Shown here: piece after piece, positions 40,293 to 51,946 of the stretch
How positions within the stretch are numbered: position 1 is the first letter of the stretch
Layout of the letters: each line of letters opens with the position of its first letter
DNA from: Parapristionchus giblindavisi
Taxonomy: Eukaryota > Nematoda > Chromadorea > Rhabditida > Diplogasteridae
Reading direction: 5' to 3'
Length of the DNA stretch: 64,000 bases
Assembly: GCA_943737045.1 (NCBI GenBank)
Contig: CALSFV010000041.1
Coordinates: 372,001 to 436,000, forward strand
Notes under the pieces: model-generated
The model's database searches: none
Seen by the model: only the letters and a program-made list of their open reading frames with translations
What the model was told of the DNA's origin: nothing
Made by a program: the position numbers and the translations under genes

Positions 40293-40784
40293 GATTAAAT
40301 GCTGTAGGTTGATAGATCATTGTTTTTGTTTGTTGTTTTGTATGTGAGACTATAAAGATGTCGTACATTAAAACATTGTACTCAAATATTAGATAGCATC
40401 AACAGCTGGACCAAGCATCGCCATACTGCACTATGTTGTTGTAACTGATACTTGCTTATGATTGATCTATTATCTTTATTCAAATATCGATAACTAACAA
40501 AGAAAAAATTGATAACTGACGAAAAATCGGTTTATCAAAGAGTCTTCGTTTTCGAATTTACTGTACCTTCTTCGCAATGTTGATACATCGGGAGCGTGTG
40601 AGTAGTACAAGGCGTCATTGGGCGTCGGTTACCGAAATTGTGCGGCATTCGTGTCTGAGCGGTTACCTCGTGCAAAACTTTTTAGTCTCTATGTATTTTA
40701 AACTTTTTTCAAATTCGCATTAGAAAATTATCGATTTTTTTTACTGTTTGAGGCAAAATGATTATGGTTTTCTTTATGATTACT
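40293..40784. other. Intergenic before the mobile-element cluster
   Basis: About 490 bp with no frame longer than chance and no recognised motif. It separates the mrpl-2 end from the Helitron-like hairpins. Confidence 0.5.
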
Positions 40785-40840
40785 AGATGCGCCTACGGCG
40801 CATCTAAGCCGGGGGGTAAACCCCCCGGACCCCCCCTCCC
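40785..40840 (-). mobile_element. Two GC-rich hairpins resembling a Helitron 3' end
   Basis: A 9-bp stem with 3-bp loop (AGATGCGCC TAC GGCGCATCT, 40785-40805) and an 8-bp stem with TAAA loop (CCGGGGGG/CCCCCCGG, 40809-40828). Read on the minus strand, the hairpins are followed by CTAGT, as at Helitron/Helentron 3' ends (hairpin then CTRR). No Rep/helicase gene or 5' end was found nearby, so this may be a remnant or something else. Confidence 0.35.
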
Positions 40841-41368
40841 TAAATCGCTTTATTGCTTGAAAGATAGCACTGTTAATGATTAATTGTGTTCCGTTTTGTT
40901 CTCAGCAATACTGATATTTAGTAAACAGATTAAAGCAATGAGTATATATATAAAGCTACAAGAGGGGTCAGCGGAAGTACCTTCACGGCAAACGTTCGTA
41001 CGAGAGCCAGAGGAGAGCAATCAAGTGATACTTTTTTAATGATCGATAGAGCAGGGATGGAGCTACATTTTTCCAGTTTACCGCATCACCATATCTATTA
41101 CCGTAACCCCGTCAGATTACGGTAAAAACTAAAAAGTCATTGCGACCAACGGATTTTAAAGATGGAGCGACGTGGTTTTCATTTTCCTATTTAGTAGGAC
41201 GCAGCGCACAATTCTGTCGAATGGAATTTTGAAATTTGACATAATATTAATTTTAGGTCGACCCAAAACTTCATCACCAATTTAAATCGTTCTTTCGATA
41301 TATTGCGTTGCTTTTTCTTGACACTATGACTAATTCGACTATGGGGAGCAAAGTAAAGTACAAAACAG

Positions 41369-41880
41369 CATCTCTATCCAACCTATCTAACCTCTCTACC
41401 TAACATATCTATCTAAGCTCTCTATCTAACCTATCTATCTAACCTATCTAAGCTCTCTATCTAACCTATCTATCTAAGCTCTCTATCTAACCTATCTAAC
41501 CTATCTATCTAAGCTCTCTATCTAACCTATCTAACCTATCTATCTAAGCTCTCTATCTAACCTATCTATCTAACCTCTCTATCTAACCTATCTGACCTCT
41601 CTATCTAACCTATCTATCTAAGCTATCTAAGCTCTCTATCTAACCTATCTAACCTATCTATCTAAGCTCTCTAACCTCTCTATCTAACCTATCTATCTAA
41701 CCTCTCTATCTAACCTATCTAACCTCTCTATCTAACCTATCTATCTAAGCTCTCTAACCTCTCTATCTAAGCTCTATATCTAACCGATCTATCTAACCTA
41801 TCTAAGCTCTCTATCTAACATATCTATCTAACCTCTCTATCTAACCTATCTAAGCTCTCTATCTAACCTATCTATCTAAC
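41369..41880. repeat. Satellite array A in foldback element
   Basis: About 510 bp of interspersed CTATCTAAC, CTATCTAAG and CTCTCTATCTAAC units. Higher-order units CTATCTAACCTATCTAAGCT occur irregularly. All are in the plus orientation. Confidence 0.95.
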
Positions 41881-42424
41881 ACGCGTGTCACTGAAGAATC
41901 GAGTAAAATCTGGGGGTGGTTGGCACATTTTTTGACCCCCACATATTATTGCATTTTTCGGTAGCTCATATGGTGCCTAACAAGGTACCGTCGAGCTTTT
42001 TTTCATATCTTCATTTTCAACGTCGACAGACGTCGTCAAACTTTTTGGACGCAAAAAATTGCCGACTTTGGAGCTCTGTAGCTCTTCAGGATTTAGTTTT
42101 GGTATCGAGTCGTCAACAGAAGAATTCCTCGGAATGTCAAGGAGAATGCACCTGCATCATTGCTAGGTCGACATTTTAGTTAGTATTTTTGTAAATCGTT
42201 TTTATTGATTAGTTTTCTTAAAAATATAGAAGCCGAAATTTTACAATAGCTTATTCGATAGATCTCGACCAGAGCTTTTCAATGGTATGGTGAACCTATA
42301 CGTTATTTAAGTGCGCTCGAAAGATATGATCATTTAAAGTTTTTTTGATTGGGAAATTCGTGTAGTTTCATACACAAACCATCCAGATGGGTTGGTGAGC
42401 GGACCTATCAACCTTCACAACAAG

Positions 42425-42523
42425 TGACTGGGTAGTGTAGTGGATAAGGTGTCAGCATTTACTTTTGACTGTCGGGGGTTCGATTCTCCTTACAGCAGAT
42501 TTCTTTTGCTGATTTTATTTTTG
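42425..42523 (+). repeat. tRNA-like (SINE-type) module, copy 2
   Basis: A box TAGTGTAGTGG at 42433-42443 and B box GGTTCGATTCT at 42477-42487, then GCAGATTTCTTTTGC, a small hairpin, and a T-rich tail. It lies in the single-copy centre of the foldback element. It has the same layout as copies 1 and 3. Confidence 0.7.
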
Positions 42524-43454
42524 TCGAAATATCTTGCTGTGATTATGAAAATCAGAAAAGAGAACTCCCTTGAACTTATCAGTAAGTGTAAACTTTAACA
42601 CGATGAAGAATAGAAGAATTGTGTATGAATCGGAGATTAGACGATGACGTCATCAAGGAAGAGGGAAAGGATGAGGAGGATAAGGACATGGAGATTCTAG
42701 GACAATACGAAGAAAACTTCTTTAGGTCGAGGAAGAATGTGATGAAATATTCCTGTGAATTTAAAGTCTCGTTGTTGTCATATTGTAATTTGTCTTAATG
42801 GCGATTAATATTCATCGATTGCTTATGATTCGTGATTTGAATTATAGAAATTAATATTCCAAAGTTATCAAAATAACTTAAATATGTACTAGAACAACAG
42901 TGAAACTATTTCAAAAGGGCGAATTGGTCACACGAGGTATAAGAGTGGGTAGATCACTAGCTGCGCCGCTCTCTTCTCGTGCGATCGCACTCAATTAAAA
43001 CCTTGAAATGGTCATAACTTTCGAGCGCACTTAAATAAAGTATAAGTTCAGCATACCATTGAAAAGCACTGGTCGAGATCTATCGATTAAGCTATTGCAA
43101 AATTTCGGCTTCTATATTTTTAAGAAAACTAATCAATGAAAACGATTTACAAAAATACTAATTAAAATATCGACCTGGCAATGATGCAGGCGTATTCTCC
43201 TTGACATTCCGGGAAATTCTTCTGTTGACGACTCGATACCAAAACCAGACCCCGAAGAGCTATAGAGCTCCAAACTCTGCCGATTTCGCCGTCCAAATAT
43301 TTTGACGACGTCTCTCGACGTTGAAAATGAAGATATGCAAAAAAGCTCGACCGTACCTTGTTAGGGACCATATGGACTACCAAAAAATGACTTCTGCTCA
43401 TTTTCGATTTTTTTCAATGTGCCACCGTTTATTCGAACCTTACGCGACACGCGT

Positions 43455-43998
43455 GCTAAGCTCTCTATCTAACCTATCTATCTAAGCTCTCTATAAAACC
43501 TATCTATCTAAGCTCTATATCTAACCGATCTATCTAACCTATCTAAGCTCTCTATCTAACCTATCTATCTAACCTCTCTATCTAATCTATCTATCTAAGC
43601 TCTCTATCTAACCTATCTAACCTATCTATCTAATCTCTATATCTAACCGATCTATCTAACCTATCTAACCTCTCTATCTAACCTATCGATCTAACCTCTC
43701 TATCTAACCTATCTATCTAAGCTCTATATCTAACCGATCTATCTAACCTATCTAAGCTCTCTATCTAACATCTCTATCTAAGCTCTCTATCTAACCTATC
43801 TATCTAAGCTCTCTATCTAACCTATCTATCTAAGCTCTCTATCTAACCTATCTATCCTCTCTATCTAACCTATCTAACCTCTCTATCTAACCTATCTATC
43901 TAAGCTCTCTATCTAACCTATCTATCTAAGCTCTCTATCTAACATCTCTATCATAGCTCTCTATCTAACCTATCTATCTAAGATCTCTATCTAACCTA
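43455..43998. repeat. Satellite array B in foldback element
   Basis: About 540 bp of the same CTATCTAAC/CTATCTAAG units as array A. Although it lies in the inverted arm, it reads in the plus orientation like array A, so it is in direct and not inverted orientation to it. Confidence 0.95.
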
Positions 43999-44685
43999 AA
44001 AAAGAAAGAACAAAAAAATAAGAAAAAAATAGAGTCACACAAAATTCTACCGTAAGATGAAGTTTCCACTTGAGAGTCCGTTGTCCACAAAAAATTATAT
44101 GAATATTAATGGTGTGATTGAAATTAATTTGCAATTTTTGCTGTAATTTTATAATAATTATTATTTTTCTCCTACTGGATCATGTTCTCCACGGTCGAAT
44201 TGACTATATTCTAAAGAAGTTGTAATTGAAAACGTAATTTTCTTTCATAATTTCAATTAATTATTAGCTCTTTTGTACTTTACTGAATTCTCCATAGTCG
44301 AATTGATCATATTGTCATGAAAAATCAAAGCAATTCATAAATTTTCCAGTTGTAAAACTTTGAGTCGACCTAAAATTAATATTAGGTCGAATTTCAAAAT
44401 TCCATCCGACAGAATTTTGCGCTGCGTCCTACTAAATAGGAAAATGAAAACCGCGTCGCTCCATCTTTAATATCCGCTGGTCTCAAGAACTTTTTAGTTT
44501 TTACCGTAATCTGACGGCGTTACGGTAATAGATATGGTGGTGCGGTCAACTGGAAAAATTTAGCGCCGTCCCTGCTCTATCGATCAAAAAAAAAAGTATG
44601 ACTTCATTGCTCTCTTATGGCTCTCGTACGAACGTTTTGTCGTGAAGGCACTTTAGCTGACCTCTCTTGTAACTCTCTTTATACT

Positions 44686-45027
44686 TTTGGATATGTTATA
44701 GTTCACTTCTACAGTACAGTCTACGGTTGAAGTATTAACGGTACTGCCATGCAACATATATTCTTGAAGTGTACATGATTAGTTAGAAGTATTTGTCCTG
44801 CTGTTGAGCAATTAAAGTGTTTGTCACATACATGGGTGTAGAATAGGTTAATGTCATTGCACTTTAATACAAGTAACTCTTTAATTTGAAGGAAAATTTC
44901 CTACTTAAGACTGAGCATTCTTTAAAAAAAAGATATTTAAGGTGATACAATAGTTATCATAGCAAGCCCTGAAAAACAAAAAAAAGAAGATGAAACTAGT
45001 TTTTGATGGGTCGGCAAAACGAATTGA
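44686..45027. other. Intergenic, foldback element to chemoreceptor 3' end
   Basis: About 340 bp of AT-rich sequence with no recognised feature; it should contain the 3' untranslated region of the minus-strand receptor gene. Confidence 0.4.
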
Positions 45028-48000
45028 CTATGATCTGAATGAAGCTCTCGTCACCGACATTGGCGAACTTATTCCGACGGTCTGCAATAAAGAAAAGAAG
45101 TCTTGTTTGAACCCATGTTTCCTATAACATATTCTAGTACCATTTTCCCCTATATCTCTCCAATTTGAGCATGTGATTCTCTAAGGTCCCTTTAAAAATA
45201 CCAACCGAGGTTGCTTGTCCCAGCACAAACTTTTTGTAGTCGTCAGTGAAGTAAATGACTATGAGGGGATTCACGAGGGGAGATACACCAAATAACATGG
45301 ATATAACCTAGAAATAAAATATAATATTGAGATATTTATAAATGGTCTTCGAATGATAATCGATTCAGAATGAGAAAAAAATCAAATATAAAGTGGAAAA
45401 AAGGAAAATTTTGATCTCTTTATCTATCATATTGTCAACTTTATCGACCAGGTTTTTTTCTTCTTCAAACGATTCGCAGTAGCATCGTGAAGCTCCAAAA
45501 GATACCTTCGGCACTGTTTCACTCGCATTATCGATTGCGAACATTCCGAATATATTAGTGAAGCCCGGAATGTAGAGAAAGGCGACTGGATTGAGTGCCT
45601 GGTGATGTACAAAATTTATTTGTGAAAAATGAAAACATTGGTAATAATTTTTGTAGTCATTTGTTTTTTAAACCTGGTATTAGTGAGTTCGATTACAAAA
45701 ATTTTTTTTATTTTCGTACTTGTTTTTTTAAAGATTCAAAAACTCTATTTACCTGTCCTATCAGCATATTCAATGCTCTCGTATGAATATTCTTCAACTT
45801 TGTGCTCATTGTCTTTGTTCTCACTGTGGAATGAATCTTCCATCCGCAGAACAACTCAAATGCGAAAAAAAATAATACAGTAAAACAATAATATGTATTT
45901 ATTCCTTCGATTGAACGTATAAGGGAACGAAGTGGATTGGAAAGTATATCGAAAGAACAAACCATGGAAATAAGCTGCGACTGCATTATGAACATTGTAA
46001 TCATCAAGGCTATTGTCGTTTCGATATTGTATTCACTCTGCTAATACATTTATTTATTAAAAGGGACGAGAGACCATGGAGTATACTTCCAAATCAATCG
46101 CCATCACCACACATTCCGAGAAATTGTAGTTATACTCATTGCCTATCCGATCTTGCAACACTTCTCGTACACCCTCAAATGACATACCGATTAAAATTAT
46201 GCAAATTATTAAATCATATTATTTCTTTTTAATTTTCTTGTATGTATATTAAAAAATGAATCTACCCACTCGTGCACAACAGTCTCGCCTCTGGACACCG
46301 ATGAGTGTGAATTTAGCAATAGGAGTAACAGAATTACCGCTGATTCATGGAACATTTGAAGATTAATGTCGACAACCCAAGCCGCACATAAGGTTAATAT
46401 AATAAATATGGTGATTATACGCCGATAGAACTTTTCAAACATCGAACAAACGAACTGACTGAAATGCAAAATGGATTGTTCTCTTTGAAAATAGTACTAA
46501 AGTAGAGTTTTTGTTCTCCTATGCTAATTTACTTCCATGTAAAGTACTTCTTTTATTGAAACTGATCTATGAATATTAATTCCATTGTGATTAATTTTAA
46601 TGTTGTGAAGATCAGGGTTCAACATTCGATCACAAAAGTACACCCAAACGAATGTACATAATGCATGAAAAATGTTGCGCACACCACTAACATACTCTTT
46701 CGGTTTTCCTCAAGGTTTGGCGTTTTTTTTATAATGTATTCTTTAAAATGTACATAATTCACTCCTTATTGAAGATAAAAACGAGCGCCAAATATTCGAT
46801 GAGGAGAATGAGAATAATTGGTTGAGCGGGCGTATTTGGGCGCGAAAATCTACATTTTTTGAAACAGGCGCGATCCTTATTTGAATTACTTCTACACTCA
46901 CAGCGAAATGACTTAGATAGTGACTGTCTCACTGAATTGTCTCGGAAAGAATTGGCTCATCATTGCGGAGTGTCTCACATGTGAGACATTTGATGACTCA
47001 AAGCCGTTATGAGACAATCAGTGTCTCACGGAGTCTGGCTAATGAGACAAGAGTTGCGCGCTTCCCTCTCGTATAGACATTGAGTTCTGTTCTGTGTGTC
47101 TTCATGTCCAGGTAGCGCAGTGGTTAGGGTGCTTGAGTAGAGTGCGGTAGTATGCCCCGCGCTAGTTCGATACCCATTCCGAGCAAAATCTTTTGCCAAT
47201 ATACGTTTACTCTTACTCTAGTTAAAAGAGTAGGTGAGTCTCTCAAATATGAGACACCAATTGTCTCATTGCTCTCTACCCTCGCTCACGGCCTTAGCCA
47301 CTCCAATTGTCTCATATGTGAGTCACTCAGTCGCGAATCAAGCTTACTTCGTCGCTGAGTGTCTCAAATATGAGACAGTTCGCTGTGAGTGTATTGTGGA
47401 GTTCTGAATGGTGGGTGAATAAAGAAACTTAGTAAAGAACAATGCGAGATATTTATAACGATATTTATATTTACGTGCCTCGTTTAAGGAAAGCGATTGA
47501 AAATATTTTAAAAAATTAAGGAAGAAAAAACTCACTTGCACAAAAGTCCATATCGATAAAGAAAACTCGCGGTTACACAAAACATAATAAGAACGAAACC
47601 AACGATCCAAAATTGAAATGAAGGCTGAAAAACGTTTTTAAATTAAAATTTATTTATTTAAAATAAGTGAGATAAAAGAATTCTTTACATAGATAAAATT
47701 AGTGCAATCTTTCCAAGGAGCAAGTGAGAAAAAGGCGAGTTTGCTAGGACCGGCATAGAAGAACTACAATATTATGTTGTGATTTCGATATAATTATGAT
47801 TTAAATACGATAATTTTGATATGATAATATCAATCCAAACAATTTTAAATTATGCTAAAATTTGGCTATTAATTTTAATGATGTATTTTCAATTTCATTT
47901 GCTGCAAGAATATTGTTGCTAAATGACTTATGTGGAAAACATATTTACGAAATCGTTTTCAATCATTGGACCATTCAATTATGGAAGAACTTTGAAAGTA

Positions 48001-49217
48001 CTGCACGATATTTCATAGAAAAGACAGCGAACAATTCGAAGAAAGAATTTGATTGAAATGTGCTTACTGCGAACAGTATTCAATTTTAGGGCTATCTAGA
48101 GTTAACTGATAGTGACGCAAATGAGATCCATCATTCGGGAAAATTTCCTCATATCTGCACTAATATTAGTCCAAATATGAAGAATCCATTCCAAACAAGA
48201 TGTTATTATAAGTGCCAACGTATTTTTGTATAATTCAATAGTTAATCAAACTCACAGGAGTAACAGAAGCATAGAAAAATGAGAACTGCATATCAATGAA
48301 AACGAAGACATAATTGAAATATCTGTGAAATATCGATTAGTTTAATTTGATTGTTGAAATTCGGATTTATTGTTTCAAAAACTAATAAGACCCGCTTTGC
48401 TCTAGTCACACTTTTAATGGACAGTGTCACCAATGCGTACAGTTTGAAATCAGCTGCGTATGAACGATCTACGAACATTTTAGTGACTAAACTGTAAATG
48501 GTAGTAAAATATATTCTTTTTGCCATATTTTCTTTTGTATTGGTTTAATTTTTTGTATGGATAGCTCGAAACGTGACTGAATCAGCTGGAACAGTTCTGA
48601 CAATGGCACACTTTTTGGAAATTTAAAAGTTCGGCAATAGCATTTGAATAGGACTAGTCTGCAGTTTAAATTAGATTAAAGGATTAATCAAAGGGTTAGC
48701 CAGCTGTAACTTATTGTTTATCATTTGTCTGTCGCGTGTGGGAGATGTTAGAGGTTTGCATAAACGCTGATCTATTTAAAAATTATCTATTTGTTATGGG
48801 GTGCTACATTTACGATGCGGGATCTTCTTTCTTCCCATTACGTGTGACAGACACGTCTACGTCCACTCACTTTATATTGTGATTTCCGAAGGAATTTTGG
48901 CATACATGAAATTGAATATGTTTAAACTTGGTGATTTGAGAGTAGAAATTTTTTCTTTCTAATTTTAAGTTAGAGAGATCGCAAAATAGAAATACATAAG
49001 ATGAACGTGTCCATCACACATGACGGGAAGTATAACACCGGGAATATCTCATGAATAATGAGAGATTCCTTTGAATTCCTATACATTACCTGTATGATCC
49101 AACTCTATCATGTCTTCTATACACAATGAATGCCAATAAACTATTCAATACAAGAGATAAGACAGCAGTCCCAATACAGGAACAATTGTACAGTTGAGGA
49201 AATATCATTGAGTCCAT
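45028..49217 (-). CDS. Seven-helix chemoreceptor, Str superfamily
   Basis: Read on the minus strand. Secure exons: 49090-49217 (start MDSMIFPQLYNCSCIG, TM1 TAVLSLVLNSLLAFIVYRR, ending GSYR), about 47545-47620 (TM3 FWIVGFVLIMFCVTASFLYR, YGLLC), about 46315-46460, about 46080-46175 (extracellular YNFSECVVMAID), about 45965-46045 (TM5), 45753-45854 (LFCGWKIHSTVRTKTMSTKL, KNIHTRALNMLIGQ), 45506-45598 (TM6 ALNPVAFLYIPGFTNIFGMF) and 45206-45307 (TM7 VSPLVNPLIVIYFTDDYKKF). The likely last exon 45028-45081 adds a Ser/Thr tail ending TRASFRS. The PLxNPLIVIYF..DYKK ending and 'STKLK...LixQ' loop are typical of Str/Srd/Srh receptors in chemosensory cilia. The TM2 exons (about 48260-48470) are less certain. 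A TA-flanked MITE sits in the intron before TM3. Confidence 0.82.
46895..47391. mobile_element. 497-bp TA-flanked MITE carrying a tRNA-like module
   Basis: Terminal inverted repeat CACTCACAGCGAA at both ends, each flanked by TA (46893-46894 and 47392-47393), the target pattern of Tc1/mariner elements. The interior has many copies of the near-palindromic TGTCTCATATGTGAGACA motif. Copy 3 of the tRNA-like module is at 47107-47200. No coding capacity is seen. It lies in an intron of the chemoreceptor gene. Confidence 0.8.
47107..47200 (+). repeat. tRNA-like (SINE-type) module, copy 3
   Basis: A box TAGCGCAGTGG at 47113-47123 and B box AGTTCGATACC at 47164-47174, followed by GCAAAATCTTTTGC. It is on the plus strand, opposite to the receptor gene. 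Its boxes are well kept, but stems do not pair as a tRNA. Confidence 0.68.
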
Positions 49218-51946
49218 AAGGGAATTAAAATACGATTTGAGAATGGCAAACACTTATGTAAAAGCACAAGTGTAGAATGAAGATGGATAGTTGGAAACAT
49301 TCAATCTTTTCATGAAACCTTTATCCACTAACTATTAATTCTGATCTTATGCACTTTTAGAGATGAATTATATTCCAAAATCGTTAATATGAGTATGAAA
49401 TCCATTTCCCCATCTATCCCGTTGCCAAAAGCAATTATATATTGAGCAATTATAGATTGATCTATCACTTCTATTCTTATATTTCATTCTTTTTTATTGT
49501 TTCACACGTGTATGGTGAATTAATTATTATAACATGATTTTACTTTATGGAATAAATATAAATAAATAAATTAAATGCATAGTATTTCATATTCCACCTT
49601 CACTAGGGTGGGATAGAGGGAAAGGGATGGAAGGAGAGTAATCGCTCATAATTGAAGAGAGTTTGTCGAGTAATGAAATAAAAGGCATCAATTGTCCAAA
49701 ATGGTCATGTTGAAATTCGAAAAATTGTGCAATTGGTGCTACCTATGAAAGAGAAAAAGGGAATGGACATAAAATGATTCGAACATGTGCAAATTAAAAA
49801 GTTGTTGAAAGAAATTAAAAGAGAAATAATTAAATTAAAAGAAGAAAGATCAAATTAAGAAGAAGTTGATTTTTTTAAAGGTTGGGAATTTTATCACTTA
49901 CTATTACAATCACTTGTTAGCTGTGGGGTTTTGTTAAAAAAATTTTTTTTGTAAAGTGTAAACTTTACTGTATGATTGACCATGATTTCAGTTATTCTTG
50001 AAAAGAATTCTACAGCATCTCTAAATTATGAGATCATGAGATAGACAATCCAATTGCTCACCGAATCATAAATTAGTTCTACAACACAAATATCATCGCA
50101 CCTCGTTTAATACCGTATATCGTAAGCCAAAAAAATATTTTTTAAAAAATAAACGCTACACTGAGAGCAAACTTACCTGGCAAATCGTTACCCACCCCCA
50201 TTACTCTGGCAAACGATTACCCCAAATGTTGAATGCAGCCTTACGCGGTCTTTATGGAGGGAACGAATTAGATGAAAATAAAGGGGAAGTATAGATCGAA
50301 TAAAGGGTAGCGGGATGTTCTGATATATCTTACATTCGACTATAATGTACTTGTCAATTTAACAAAATAATTGGTGATCTTTCTCTCCAAAATGCATGGG
50401 TAATCAGAATACCCCTAATATGGACAAACGAATACCCCGATACACGTTGTTGGGTAACGATTACCCCATATTTGGGTAAGTTTGATCTCTGTGCAGATTC
50501 ATCATCATGACTACCCTAATCCATTATACCGTACTGAATTATTGGTCATATCAACTCCATATTCTATAATATCTTGAGTGAATTCTTCTGTTTTTAAGTA
50601 ACTGTCTCGTTGTTGAAAAGACTACATGTTGCGAGTGTAGTGTGGATAAAAAATCAAATGATGTACAGAGTATCGATTTGTGATGTTGTCATTGGTATTC
50701 CATAGTTATCTATAGACAGAAATAATTTTTCTCTAAGGCGGCGGAGGTTACGGCGTGAGCACGTTGGAAAATGAAACACAGCCTAACAATTTTAGCTATA
50801 TCATGCTTCAATTATCTTCGCAATTGCTCTCATTATCTCTTTCGTTTTCTTCATTTTTTCTACACGCAGGAATGTTCTGTACGACGGGTAATGAACATGT
50901 ACAAATCATTCTGAAAATATAATTAATACCTAGAATATACGTATGCATAAGATTAGTCATATTTGTTTATATTTGAAAATAAGTGTTTCATGAACGATTC
51001 TTGATGTATTTCATATTTACGAAAACAAAAGCGTGACTGAGAAACCGCAAAAGCTGTTTTTTTTATCATGAGGTTTAAACGTGTATTTACAGACTCCGTC
51101 CGATCTTTAATTTACTAAAATCTAGACAACAATGTTCATTTTGTGACAGCTGACAACAGAATTGAGGCAATGAATATAAAAATATGAGTCTCTTCAAAAG
51201 ATTGCTATTTAAATAAATTTATTAGCCCTTGGGAAAGCTCAGATGGCATACACCTAATTTTACACTTCGGAAAAAAGTGTTTTCTTTCAGTACAAGCAAA
51301 TATGTACATATTTATTATGATGATATTACCTCGAAAAGGGAGACATAATGATAATTTGCACCATACCTTCTTTTTTTTCTAACGTAGAAGATCATATTCT
51401 TATCGTAAATATTGTTCATTTTCTTCATGTGCTGTTTGCGATTGTCCAATAATCTATTCTCGATATCTCACTTCTTTTTTTTAATAATAATATTTATGCA
51501 TTTCCCTAACCATCAATATATGTATATATCCTATATTTTTTTTTCTTATCATGGGAAAGCGTAATCAATTTCTGTAGTACTCTCTATTCTATCGTAGTCT
51601 TGAAAGAACAAAAATTTGTCTCTCGATACACTGATAACAATGGAATAACGAGTGTTAGATAGAGAGAATATAGCATAAGAACATAAACTATTCAATCCTT
51701 GATGTTTCGTGTATAATAGGTCATACCCTTATCAATTCTCGTGATTCTCTTGTGTATTGTAGTGTCTGTCTACCACTCAAGTAACGCGTACCCTTACTAT
51801 CTCTCACATACTCTCTCACTGTTAAACACTCTCTCACCCAATGCCCTTACTCTCCTTCTCTGGTACTCTCTCACTATCTCACACTCTCTAACTCTATTGC
51901 ACACACTCCGCCTTGGTAAATAGTGACCACACAACAGTCGGTATTT
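49218..51946. other. Intergenic, chemoreceptor to first nuclear receptor
   Basis: 2.7 kb between divergent genes, AT-rich, with no convincing coding frame. It contains an inverted-repeat element at 50159-50493. A pyrimidine-rich region of CTCTCAC repeats (about 51795-51910) lies immediately upstream of the nuclear receptor and may be part of its promoter. Confidence 0.5.
50159..50493. mobile_element. Probable 335-bp MITE
   Basis: Ends CACTGAGAGCAAACTTACC (left) and the complement of CACAGAGATCAAACTTACC (right) match at 16 of 19 positions. The interior repeats the motif ACGATTACCCC in both orientations. No clear target duplication, so the end points may shift by a few bases. Confidence 0.6.

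Larger units (their letters stand above)
40941..44685. mobile_element. 3.7-kb foldback element with satellite-bearing inverted arms
   Basis: The outer arms 40941-41368 and 44340-44685 are inverted copies of each other: ACAAGAGGGGTCAGC against ACAAGAGAGGTCAGC, the TTCGTACGAGAGCCA segment, GATCGATAGAGCAGGGA, TTACCGTAA...GTCAGATTACGGTAA and TCCTATTTAGTAGGACGCAGC. The inner arms 41881-42365 and about 43005-43454 are also inverted, near 88% identical by eye, beginning at ACGCGTGTC. Between outer and inner arms on each side lies a satellite array. The right outer part has some 340 bp extra (43999-44340). No transposase is seen in the centre, so it is non-autonomous. The pattern recalls foldback elements such as Drosophila FB/Galileo or Tc4-like elements, but the family is not identified. 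Confidence 0.85.

Noticed and set aside
41369..43998. CRISPR-like array
   Set aside because: Units are contiguous 9-11-bp satellite repeats without spacers, in eukaryotic DNA.
44992..45125. Plus-strand frame beginning MKLVFDGSAKRIDYDL
   Set aside because: The reverse strand explains it better, as the last exon of the chemoreceptor with a Ser/Thr tail and a good acceptor.
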